Assembly (NCBI GenBank): GCA_027943245.1
Contig: JANDJZ010000080.1
Location: 1 to 64,000 of the forward strand
Reading direction: 5' to 3'
Source of the DNA: Acanthamoeba sp. SK_2022b
Lineage: Eukaryota; Discosea; Longamoebia; Acanthamoebidae
Length of the DNA stretch: 64,000 nucleotides
This document shows, one piece after another, positions 43,861 to 55,528 of this stretch; the first letter of the stretch is position 1, and every line of letters begins with the position of its first letter. A model generated the notes under the pieces. That model did not search any database. It was not told the origin of the DNA and was given only the letters and a program-made list of their open reading frames with translations. A program made the position numbers and the translations under genes.

Positions 43861-44602
43861 AACTTGCCTTGATCAAGCTGCTAGCACATCCCCACAGACA
43901 TTTGCCCATGAGGGCAGCGCGTAGGCATTTATGCCAGACTCAATAGTCCTCAGCTATTTGCAGCATCAGGCAGGGGAGAGTCATCTCATTCATTCTAACA
44001 TGTAGGCTTTAGCAACAGGATATGGAGCATGCTTTGACAAGGATAAGCTGCTAAACTGTTTATCCATGCTACTCACAAGTGTTGCCTGCACTTGTGTGCT
44101 CAAATCTGTCAACTTGTCAACTTCGCCCATTGCCATGGTCCACTTCCTGTTGACTGGCTCATTTTGGCTTTAGACGAAAAAACACTCTCGTTTTCCACAA
44201 CAGTAGATACTGACGTGCCCATGGTAGCACATACTGGGTGGGGAACTCGCCACATACTGTGTTTGTGTGTGTGAAGCTAAGAATGGACCACCACCATATC
44301 ACAAAACAAGAGGTTGAGCGAACGAGCTTAGTAAGCCACGCGGTCTTGGCCGGTGCCGCCTCGCCAACCACCGCTACCTTGAACGAACGCGCGGAGTTGT
44401 CCACCTCCCCGGCAATAAAAGAAGAAGAACCGGAAAAGAGCAAAGACGATGGACCACAAAGCGGGCTGGAACGGCGTATCACTCATCACTCACCTTTGGG
44501 CAGACTTGAAAGAGGTTGAGGTTTCGTTTGCCTCGACAATGTAAATAGGCAGAAGTGGCCAGGTCTCCACCACGAGAGGGTGCAACATGCTTGGCTTTCG
44601 GC
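43861..44602. other. Intergenic, mostly CpG-poor
   Basis: No gene is supported. The composition is repeat-like up to about 44290 and then returns to gene-like GC content near the 3' end of the F-box/actin gene. The open frame on the plus strand at 44238-44519 lacks any domain. Confidence 0.4.
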
Positions 44603-46633
44603 TCAGCAAGAGGGTATCGTGGCGGAGACTTTCTTGAAGATCTCATCGAACGGGGCGCGGGGCCTCGCCGCAGCCAGCATACAGGCGCCCTGGGCGGCGT
44701 CGAAGCCTCTGCGCTCCCTCCGCGCATCGTCCACCTGCAGGCGTGTGCGTGAGAGCTAGTGAGAACAAAAGAGATCGTGCATCGTGGCTGTTTTGGTGGA
44801 AACAGAACAGAAGGTGCCACCTGAAGCACGCTGTGCTGGAGGTGGGCGTTGCCCGAGGTGAGCTGGGTGAGTTCGCTCTGGAACAGAGAGTCCCAGTCGC
44901 GCCTCTTCAGCGACCCGCCGCCGGTGATGACCACGTTGCGCAGCAGTTCGTCGAGGTCGATGCGATTGAGCTCGGCCCCGTTCTTGTGCCTATGCATGCG
45001 CTCCAGAACCGACACCACGAGCTCGGCCGCCACCTGGTGCGAGTCCCAGTTGTCCTTCTCGACGGCCTTCGCGAGCTCCTCCTCCTCCTCCTCCCAGGGG
45101 CTAGCTGGCTTCTTGGCCTGGGGCTGTGGGCCGTCATGGCACCGAGAACAGGCGAGCCTACCCCGCTCGCCATGCAGGCACTCGCGGCACCGCACCGATC
45201 CGCATATCCTGACGGAAAGGTGAGCGTGGAGACAGGCATCACGTGGTGGTGGTATGAACTTACCTGCAATGCCTACGCCGTATCCACAGAGTAAAATCGC
45301 GAAAGCAATCCGGGCATGTGTCGCCTTCATTGTAATCGGCGATCCAGACCCTGCTCCCCCCCCCCCCAATGATTGGCAACGCCCAAGCCAACAGACTGTG
45401 GGGAAGAGGGGACAGAAGGGAGAGCGCAACGTACAGCGGCGTGGTTGGGGCGGTGGCGGCGAGGCACCTGAGTGCGACAAATTTGCGCAGGAGTTTGCCC
45501 TCGTGGACGGGCGAGACCGAGATCACCTCGGCTCCCACATCGACAACCACGCCGCTCCTCTTGCCGTACGATGCCAGCACCAGCACGCCCGAGTCCTGAT
45601 GCATGGTGATGTCACAAAACCTCCTTGGTTGGCTTCAAGCTTGGGATAGCTGTGCATTGGGCAGAGGGGGGGAGTTTACCTCGGCGCAAGCAAAGGGCGA
45701 TTTTAAGGTCTTCATCATGCGAGATAGGGCGTCCCACTCCTCGTCCCAAGTGGGCGGCACGCAGAACACGATCGGCGATGGCTCAGAGATGCCAAGCCTG
45801 ATGCGGTCCACGAGTTACAGCGTGCAACACACACAGACACACGGTTCACACGAGAACGTCAAACGAATCAGCCGGGAAGCGCAGTTCCCGCGCGCACCTA
45901 CTCAGGCAGTGCTCCAGAAGATGTGTGAGGCGATACATTACAACCACCTTTCCTGTACAGGTCAGTGCAACAAAAAGAGTTAATTTAAAAAAATGCTCTT
46001 GAAGATCACTCGAGGGCCAGTGCTGACTTACCTCCATAGACCAGCTTGTCCACTCGATCTCCGTACTGGCGGATGGCGTCCTCGCCAAAATAGTGCCTGA
46101 CCGGCGCGCGGTAGTGCCACGCGTGCTCTAAAAGAAGGAGAACAAGGTGTTGGTGATAGACTCACCCAGCGCAGGAATACGGCGTGGGCAGGGAAGGGGG
46201 GAGGGGATCAGGGGCAAGGGGGGAGGGGATCAGGGGCAAGTACCGCTGATGGATGTCATGACAGACCGATCGGAGAGAGTGACGTAACCGTCGTCCAGAC
46301 CCGTCATCACGCACTTCACCGAATGGCTTCCGCAATCGATTGCCATCACCGTCGCATGCGCGCTCCTCTCGTAGCTGCCACCGCCCGAGCCCGCAGTCAG
46401 TTGATTAACGTGTGTTCCCACAGCTTATCTCACATTTGATGTGCTGGCCTTCAGAAGAGAGCGAGGTGGGTTATTGGGGCGGTTACCTGGCACGCGTCTT
46501 CCAGCAGCCGTACCAGTCCTCGATCTCGGCGTTTGACTCTGCAAACTCGCCTGTCGGCGACAGGGAGCCCCATCTGGCCTGATACTGCTGTTTCCACAGC
46601 TTGCCATCTTGCGCAATGTCGTACCATAGCTGT

Positions 46634-46697
<64 letters not shown>

Positions 46698-48441
46698 GTG
46701 TGTGTTGAGTTCATGCACAGGCGCCAGGCGCGAGAGAATGAGCCTTACCTTGGACACGAGCTGCAGTCGGCCAATCTCAGGCGGCGACAGGTAGCCAAAG
46801 ATGTGCAGGTAAACCTCGTACGGGAGCGCCAGCTCGCTGGCCAGCCGCAGCTTGTCCTCCCCTACCACACCACCATAGCGCGTGAGCAGCTCCGATCTCA
46901 CTTGCGCGCATCATTCCACACAGCAGCTTCTCTAGCCCGGGGCGGATGGGTCGGGGGAGTGTGAAGCACCGATGGAGCGCTGTTCGTCGCGTTGCAGCTG
47001 GATGGCCTGAAGGTACTTCTCCACGAATTGCTTCACATCTCCCTGGTCGATGGCGTCGTCTGACTGCGCGTAAACCTTGACAAGCTGTCGATGTGGCCAG
47101 GGGTCCAAGGAAGGTGAGCTGCGATGATCGCCACATACACCCCAAGGGCAGAGAGTGCCTTCCGATAGGTGGGCTTGTCGAGGTAGTCGTCGCGAGCGAC
47201 CACCGCCCCGGTGTCCACCCGCTGAAACATCATCTGTGTTTGTGTGGAGACACATAAAACGACCAATGGCATGCGCATTCTCATAGAGTCAACAACAGCC
47301 AAGTGCGTCGTTGATCGTGGTAGTTACTGGAGGTGAGTGAGGCAACGTGCCTCGGTGCGGAGGATGTACTTGACGCCCTCGATCACAGGTTCGCCTTCGT
47401 GATAGGTGTCGTGGTTGAAGATGACCGCCTGGCCCGCCTGCGGCGTCACCCTCCACAGTAACTCCTTGGTGGCTTTCCAAAGCCACACGACGCAACCAAA
47501 CACAACAAGACGACACAAGGTAAACGCAAACTTGTTCAGTATCAACTTGGTTGGCTCAATAGAGCGAAGCCTCACCTTCGGAGCGAAAGTTGGTGCACCC
47601 GCCCTTGTAGTCATCGTTGAGGTAGATGACCACCGTGTAGATAGAGCTTTCGTCTAGCCTAGGCACCCACGGGCCATCCACGTGCCCTCTATGATGACGG
47701 TGATGCCCATCAGATTCCCACGTGTGCGCATGTTGTTGGGGTGAGCGAAGCGCCACAGGTAACGCGAGCTCAACCGTCATGACCAAGAGCGGCTAACGCA
47801 CGAGAAATGGTCGCCGGCCTTATAGCGCACCACCTTAAGGCATTCGTTGAGACGGTACGGCCGCCACGTGCCCGCGTTGCCGAACCCTGCAAACCAAGTC
47901 CACACGCATTACCGTTTGCGGGCTCTTCAGCGAATTCCACCAAGCCGGGTGGCAAACCGATGGGGCGGACGCGAAGCACGTCGTCGCGCGTGAGACCTGG
48001 TTTGATTCGCTGCCACAGCTCATGGGCTAGCTGCTCGTCCATCACGAGCAGCCGATCACCGCCCCTGTACTCGCTTGCGAACAACCGTCCCAGCTTCTCC
48101 CACCCTTTACCACCGCCCTTCGTAGCAGTGGTGCCTGCAGCACGCTCAGCTGCGTTGATGAGGTTGGCGCATTCCTGTGGCGTGAGCAGGTTGCTGAGGA
48201 TGAAGCACCGCCCATGCTGGGGGCCTCCTAACTTGACTTCGTGCCTCACCAGGCCCCGCTGCTTGCCTTTCTGCTCCGGCTGTCTCGCCTGTCTCTTCGC
48301 GTCGCAGGGTGGGGCGACGAGCGGCTCGGGGGCAAGGGGCGTGAAGCACAGTGCGTCCGGCTGCCGCGGTGCGGGCACCATGGGCGCAATTTTCACCTCC
48401 ACCACTTGCCCACCTCCTTCCTGCTCTCCCACTTGCTCCAT
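44603..48441 (-). CDS. Prolyl 4-hydroxylase-like dioxygenase / F-box / actin-related protein fusion
   Basis: Three modules join in one spliced frame. (1) Fe(II)/2-oxoglutarate dioxygenase, 48441 to about 47230: GPQHGRCFILSNLLTPQECA, NECLKVVRYKAGDHFSGHVD (HxD ligands), YTVVIYLNDDYKGGCTNF, FNHDTYHEGE (distal His) and GVKYILRTE (2OG-binding basic residue). (2) F-box, about 46855-46545: LPYEVYLHIFGYLSPPEIGR, LQLVSKLWYDIAQDGKLW. (3) Actin fold, 46377-44603: VMAIDCGSHSVKCVM, HYFGEDAIRQYGDRVDKLVY, ASYGKRSGVVVDVGAEV, RNVVITGGGSLKRRDWD. Introns at 47234-47350 (GC-AG), 47085-47140, 46932-46969 and 46862-46901 all keep phase, linking dioxygenase to F-box. F-box plus actin is known from plant ARP8. The first dioxygenase intron is uncertain (a 26-nt or about 70-nt choice). 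TGA at 44603-44605. Confidence 0.75.
46196..46240. repeat. 22-bp tandem duplication in intron
   Basis: Two exact copies of a GGGGAGGGGATCAGGGGCAA-type unit lie in the intron after the first actin exon. Confidence 0.85.
46635..46695. repeat. (TG)n microsatellite in intron
   Basis: A TG dinucleotide tract ((CA)n on the coding strand) lies in the intron that splits the F-box between VSK and LWYDIA, next to the acceptor site. Confidence 0.95.
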
Positions 48442-49467
48442 CGCTCTTCTGCTTCAGCAAAAGATAAAATTTACCAAAACCACTACCGAGTGACCACGTC
48501 GACAAAATGGTTTGCAGATTGGCCCTATGACAAAAACTATTGTCAGCGCACCTCCTTCCCCACACATGCCCTTGCCATCTGCTCCTGTACTTCCTTTGCA
48601 CAATGCTCATGCACCTGCCATTTTGAGAAGGGGCATTGTCTCATTTTCCTCAACACTCAGTTTCTTGACCCACCTTACCATGCTGGCCTTGTCCTGACAG
48701 GCAAGGCCTCACTTTTGATAAGCCTGCTCCCGGCCTCAGGCACCTTGTATGGCCACTGTCACACTCAGATGCACAGCAAGTGAGGATACCCTGGCCTGTA
48801 GAGCCACCAGGCACCTGCTTTGTGAACTGATGGTGCTTGGTGTCAGGGGGGTCCTGTCCTTGACCAAAAAACCAGGCCTGTTGCTCTTGCCTCTCTTGCT
48901 TATGTGCTCACCACACCTCACTGCAGGCAGCAGGGGCCTCCTGTTGGTTCAACAAAGATATCAAGCTTATTGCCAAGCAGTCCATCTTGTCCTGAACTAT
49001 CAGCATCTGTCTGACACAAACTGTAGTGTGCATGTCCTCCCACTCCAGGGCAGCTTGCTCACCCATCGCATGGCTCTCAGCCCCAGCACCACCAAGGCAT
49101 CCATCAGGAACTCTTCCTGCTTGCCTATGGACTAGTCATGTGGATGACCACTTCCCATAAAAGTGTTGCTGTGTCCATCACCATGGCCAAATTGAACACA
49201 CTCTGAAACCCCCAGACAAGCTCTACCATCATGCCAACCTTCTGCAATGAGATAAAGCACCATATCAAGACCTACAACGAATCAGTGCCTTCTGCGCAGT
49301 ATGACCTTCGCGGTTGGCCGTTCCTCCACTCCGCGCTCTTGGGTATTGCTCCTCCCTCTCTTGCTTACGTGAAATGGCCAAGCGGGTAGGGGTAGTCAGG
49401 TGGCTTGTTGGTTCTCAAAAAAGAAAGGGGGAATGGGGAACACAAAGGCCAACGCAACATCTGCGGA
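48442..49467. other. CpG-poor intergenic island
   Basis: About 1 kb between the dioxygenase fusion start and the stop of the CHD gene. From 48540 to 49240 the composition resembles the other transposon-rich islands, with few CpG and no domain in any frame. The first part must hold the promoter of the fusion gene. Confidence 0.4.
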
Positions 49468-51864
49468 TCAGGATCTTCGCGAAGATCCGGGCGACGTGCG
49501 CTGCCGAGATGAAGACGACGGGGATGAAGAGGCAGACGAAGAAGAAGAGTGGTGGCTGCCGCTGCTGCTTCGCGAATGCGAAGAGGAGAAGGACGAAGAA
49601 CTGTACCGATCAGACCTGCTGTCCCTCTCGCTGCGATCTCGTCCGCCTCCATTGCCTCCTCGGTCTCTGCCGTCTCTGCTGCTCTCCCGGTCTCGCTCCC
49701 TGTCCCGCTCCCGATCGCGCGATCGGCCTCCGCCGCCGCTGCTGCTTCCGCGGTCGCGGTCGCGGGGGCTGATGGGCCCGCCGCGGTCGCCCCTGTCGTC
49801 GTCGCTGTCGGCATTGGCCGCTCCTCCCGCCGCTGATGAAGACGACGACGACGACGATCGTCGCTTGTCGCCCGATGACGACTCGAGGACGCGCTTTTTC
49901 TTGGGCAGCACGAAGCGCGGCTTGGCGTCGCCGTCGGCGCCGCGCGACTTGAACGAGGGGAGTGTCGACTCCCGCTCGCGCTTGGACGACGACGACGAAG
50001 ACGACGATGACGATGACGATGACGAAGAGCCAGAGGAGCTGCTGTAGTTCTGCATCTCGTATTTTGTACAGTTATCAGCGTGCGGCAACTCTGCATCACA
50101 ACGACCATGAACGATGATGAGCCAATGAAACTGTCGTGTCGTGTCGTGTCGTGTCGTGTCGTGTCGTGTCGTGTCTCACCTTGGATCAGCTTGGCGATGG
50201 CGGGCACGCCAAAGCCAAAGTACTCGGGACCGGAGACGGAGGTGAACTGGCGCTTGCCGGTCTCCTCGGTCTTCATGTTGTTGACCTTGGCAATCACGGC
50301 CGACCACGCCGCCGTCGCCGACTTCTCGATGATGGCCTCGTCCTCGTCATCCTCGGGCGCCACCTTGAACAGCGGACCTGTGATCACCATTCGCCACCGC
50401 CATCGAGTCAGCCCAGCCGCCAAGTGGCCACACACACACGTTTAATCAAAATAATTAAAATGTAAATTATTAAGATAAATAAATGTAGAAAAAAAGAAGG
50501 AGAACACGCACCATTGAACTTCTGCGAGGTCTGGAGGCCGTCGAGGATCTCGCTCACGTAGTTGCAGCGCACCGAGGGGTCCTCGAAGCTCGAGTACTGC
50601 CGCATCGACTTGAACCCGACCGGCCAGATGTATCGCTTCTGGTGGAACTCGGGCCGGTCCTTGGGAATCGAGCCTGTGCCGTGCCGACACGCCATCCATG
50701 AGTGAGAACGAGAGAGAGAGAGAGAGAGAGAGAGACTAGCGCATAGAGCACAAACGCAGAGGCAAAAATTACCGAGCGAGAGAACGGTGAGGCCGGCGAT
50801 CTTGATGGGCATCTTGACGCGACCGTGCTCGTCGGTGGGCAGGTCGACGATCTTCTTGGTCCGGGGCGTCTTGTCGCCGCCCTTGCCCCCCGCCGCCTTC
50901 TTCTTGCCCTTGGCCGCGGCCTTGGACGAGCTCTCCTTGTCGACGTCGGTCTCCCTCTCCTTCTCCTTGGCGTGGTGGTGGTCCCGCGTCTGCCGCTCCT
51001 TGGACGCGTGCTCCCGCGTCGGCGACGGCGACCGCTTGGCCTTCTTACGCCCCGTGGCCGACGCCGACGCCGACTTGCCTCCGCCGTTCCTCGCGGCCGC
51101 GGCCGCGCCGGCCTCCTCTTCTTCGTAGTCGGAGCTGGCCCTCTTCCTCTTCTTGTCCTTCTCCTTTTCCTTCTCCTTGCCGCCGCTGCTCGACGGCTCC
51201 TTCTTGACGAACCGATCCAGCGACTGCTGCTTGCGCGAATCGCCGGCGGCCCGAGACGACGACGACGACGCGGACGAGGTCGACGAGGAGGTGGAGGTGG
51301 AGGAGGAGGACTCCCTCTTGACAAAGTCGGGGATCTGGGAGGAGAGGGCCACCTTGAGGATGTACTCGAGCCGCTTGGCGAGGACCGCCTCGCGCGGGAA
51401 GTCGATCACCTGCCGGTTGAGCAGCCCGGCCGTTCGCTTCGCCCCGCGCGCAGGCTTGCCGCCTGGCTGGTCGCTGCCCTCGCCCTCCCCGCCGCCGTTC
51501 GCGCCGTCCTCGTTCATCTCGTCCTCGTCGGCGGCCTCATCGTCATGGTCGTCGTCCTGGATGTCGTCATCGAGGTCCATGTCGTCGTCGTCGTCGCTGA
51601 TCTCGCCCTCCTCGCGCCCCTCCCGTTTGACCTGACCGCCCTCGCCGTCCGCGCCGTCGGCCTTGGCCTCGTTCTCGCCCTTGCGCTCGGACTCGACGCG
51701 CTCGCGCATGCTCTGGGCGATGGCGAAGAACGGGAGGTCGGGATCGGAGCACATCTCCTCCCACCGCCCGTATCCGTGCTTGTCGATGCCCTTCAGCAAC
51801 GCGATGTCGTGCGTCGTCACCTGCCACCACTTGGGCAACCCTGTGAACAGCCGCAGGTTTTTCT

Positions 51865-51933
<69 letters not shown>

Positions 51934-52358
51934 CGGCCGCGGCATCGGGTGAGTGGCACTGCGATGGAGGCGTGGAGGCGTATGTGGGGGGGGTACCAGA
52001 CGGAAGCGGAGCTCCTCGTCGCCGAGCTTGAGAGCCTTGCCGCGGATCTTGGAGAAGAGGATGATGCGCTGCAGGACCTTCATGGCCTGGGCGTAGGTCA
52101 TCTCGTCGCCGTCCTCGCGGAGGATGACCTCGTCCTCGGGCCGCTTGCGGCCGCCCGTGGCGGCGCCCTTGCCCTCCATCTTCTTGAAGAGGCGGATGGT
52201 GCTGCGACACCGCTCGAGCAGCTCGACGTAGTGCTTCTCGATCATGGCGGGCGTCTTGCGGGAGAGATTGGCGTTGCGCTGCATGACCTTCCAATCGTAC
52301 TCGCCCTCCTGGTCGTACGGCACGCCGTGCGTGATGAGCGCCCTGTAAAAGTCTGTGT

Positions 52359-52424
<66 letters not shown>

Positions 52425-55400
52425 GTGATGTCAGCAGCGCGGAGACGGTGGCTGATGGTGATGGGGGGACACGTGCCCTGCTTCTCGCGCTTGGACCACT
52501 CCTTGACGGGCTTGCGCAGCTGGGCGTCCTCGTCCTTGGGGTGCTGGAGCTGGAAGGTCGGGCCGGAGGCGGCGCCGGCCCTGCCGCCGGCGTCCTTGGC
52601 GCCCTTGTCGCCGACCACCGCAGCCGGCCGCTTCTTGCGGAAGGAGACCTCGAGCGCGCGGAGGAGGTTCTTGAGGCGCAGGTTGAGCGTCTTGGTCTGC
52701 GGCCACTCCATGACCTGGGGCCGCTTGCCGCGTCGCGCGGCCGAGCGCCGCCGGCCGCTATGTACATCGAAGCCGCCGTCGTCGTCCAGGCCCTCGCCAG
52801 AAGCGGCCAACGCGGCGGCCTCCTGGAACCTCTCCTGGAAGCAGAGCGCCGGGTCGGTCTTGATGTCGTCGTAGTGGCCCATGCCGTGCTTGTACACGCC
52901 CAGCAGGAAGCTCGCGTCCTCGCGCTTGGTCCACCAGTCGGGCATCACCCCGCGCGACATCGTCGGGACCTGCTTCTGCAGCTGCTCCACCGAGCCCTCG
53001 TTGGCCTTGATGAGCTGGCCCAGCTTGGCCAGGTCCTCGAGGGCCTTGAGCAGCTTCTGCGCGTTCCGCTTGAGGTACTCGATGAACTTGTCGTCGTCGG
53101 CGAGCGTCGTGTCCTCGAGCAGGGTGCGCCACCGCTCGTCGCTGATCGGCGAGACGCCCGCGGCCTCGGTCGCTCCCTGCGACGACGCGGGGGTCGCTGG
53201 CCCTGCGGCGGCGGCAGGCGCGGCCGACTCCCTGTCGGCCCCCGCATCCTTCTCCCCTTCGCCCTCCTTGGCCTTGCTGGCCTCGTCCTTGCCGCCGCGC
53301 GGACTGCTCGCCTCAGCGCCGGTCGCGGCCGCACTCGCGGCAGCGGAGCCGTCCGTACTAGCGGCCGCGGGAGGGTTGAGGGACACGTTGGTGATCTTCT
53401 TGAGGACCTCCTCCTCGGTGCCGATGTCCGAGTCCTCCTCCTTGGCGTAGTTGTAGATCATGTGCAGCAGCGCCCGCCCGTAGCCCTCCACCTCGGTCTG
53501 CGTTCGTCGCGTAAGCTTGCCCATCGTCTTGATCTCGTGCCACCTGCAAGAAACAGATCGCGTTGATGGACACGCGCCCATATACGATTAGGGTTGCAGG
53601 AGACAAGCTGGAGGAGGTCAGTGTGTCACGTGCCTCCCGTAGCCAAAGTTGAAGATGGCGCTCTTGAAGCGGGATCGCTCGGCGTTCGACCACTCGCGGC
53701 CTTTGACCTTCTTGCCGCCGGCCTTGCCGCCGCCGCCGCCGCCGTCGTCGGGCTCGCTGTAGGCGCCGTCGTCCTCGTTCTCGGCCTCGTCGTCGGACAC
53801 GCCGCCGCCGCCCTTCTGGCCGAAGCGCTTCACCTTCCGGCGCACGCGGGATCCCGTCTGGATGCTGGGGTCGGGCAAGTTTTGTGCGGCCTGTGTGCAC
53901 GCATAACCGGTCAGACACATACACCAGCCAAGCCGCTCCCGAGCAAACGCACACGTGTGCGCACAGGACATGGGGGAAGGAGGTGAAGACCTCGGGCAGG
54001 ATCTTCTTCCAGAAGTCGGGGTCGTCGAGGTCCACGTCGGGCGCCGACGAGGCGGAACAGAAGCTGGCCTTGGAGAACGCCGACAGCGCACCGCCAGGCT
54101 CACCTCCTTTGTTTTTTGTTTTTGTTTTTTTGTTTTTTTGTTTTTTTTTTTGTTTTGTTTTTTGTTTTGTTGTTTTGTTTGTTTTTGGAGTAGGAATGAG
54201 TGAGCGTGGCAGTGATGCGTGCATTGAACAGGCGGGCAGTACCTTGGCTCTCGGGCTTGAGGGTGAAGGACGACCGCTCGAGGATCTTGTCGATGTCTTC
54301 CTCGTAGTACTGCTCGCCTTCGTCCTGTCCCTCGCGGAACACGTCGTACGCACCATACTTTAGCAGCGCATCGATCTCCTTCTTGTCCAGCTTTTTCTCC
54401 TCGCCGGCCTTCTCGTCCTCTGTGTCCGCCATGTGGGCGTGAGCGCTCCGCAGTGGTTTGGGACGCAGCTGTTCACTCATCAAGTGGGTCATCGGGTACC
54501 TCGACTCTCGGCCATTTTGCCCAGGACGGCCTGGTCGAGTCCCAGCTTGAGCGACGCCCTCTCGAACATGTGTCGCTCGTAGGTGCCTCTCGTGATCAGC
54601 CTGCCGATAGGAAAAATGATTTTTTTTTAATAAATTAATTAATTAATAAACGTAGAGTGCCGTCAAACAGGGAGAGAGAGGAACCTGTAGACTTTGACCA
54701 TCTGCGTCTGGCCAATCCTATGGCACCGCGCCTGGGCCTGGATGTCGTTCTGCGGGTTCCAGTCGCTGTCGAAGATGATCACCGTATCGGCGGCCGTCAA
54801 GTTGATGCCCACGCCTCCGGCCCGCGTGCACAGCAGGAAGACGTTGCGATCCGAGCCCTGCGAGGAAGCCAGGGCGAGAGCAGCGAGCGGAGTTAGGTTC
54901 AATGATCGTGACGTCAGCATGAAAAGGAGGAGGGGGGAGAGAGAGAGAGAAGGGCAGGTTGAAACCTTTTTGCAGAAGCGGTCGATGGCCGCTTGGCGGT
55001 CGTTGCCGCGGACTCCGCCGTCAATGCGCTCGTAGGAGTACTTGCGGTAGTTGAGGTAGTCCTCCAGAATGTCGAGCACGCGCACCATCTGCGAGAAGAT
55101 GAGCACTTTGTGGCCGCCGGCGATGAGCTTGGGAAGGAGCTTGTCGATCAGCACGAGCTTGCCCGAGCTCTTGATGAGCATCTGGTAGATCGACTCCGGG
55201 TCGGAGAGCCCGTTGAGGATCTGCGACTCCACGCCGTTGATGAGGTACGGATGCTGTCGTCACGTCAGAGAAGGAAAGAAGGAAAAGAGGGAGAAAGTGA
55301 GGAAAGGGTGTTAGTGGCGCGTGCTGGTCGAATCAAAGGCCGAAAAGCGCAAGCGTACATTGCAACACTTCCTGAGCTGCATCATGATGTTCAGCATGTT

Positions 55401-55479
55401 GGGCACGTTGCCGCCCGAACAGCCCTTGGTGAGGAAGGCGGTGTTCTGCGTTCGTTCACAAGACAGGTTAGACTTTGGC

Positions 55480-55528
<49 letters not shown>

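Noticed and set aside
47888..47913. 26-nt intron in the dioxygenase domain
   Set aside because: Too short to be convincing; a donor further upstream gives a phase-compatible intron of about 70 nt and a better family match, so the short version is not preferred.
48749..49135. Plus-strand frame of 128 codons
   Set aside because: It lies in a CpG-poor island, shows no domain and has no gene-like codon bias.
50825..53566. Long plus-strand Leu/Val/Arg-rich frames opposite the CHD gene
   Set aside because: Antisense of an exon rich in acidic, Ser and Lys codons; they cross its introns and microsatellites.
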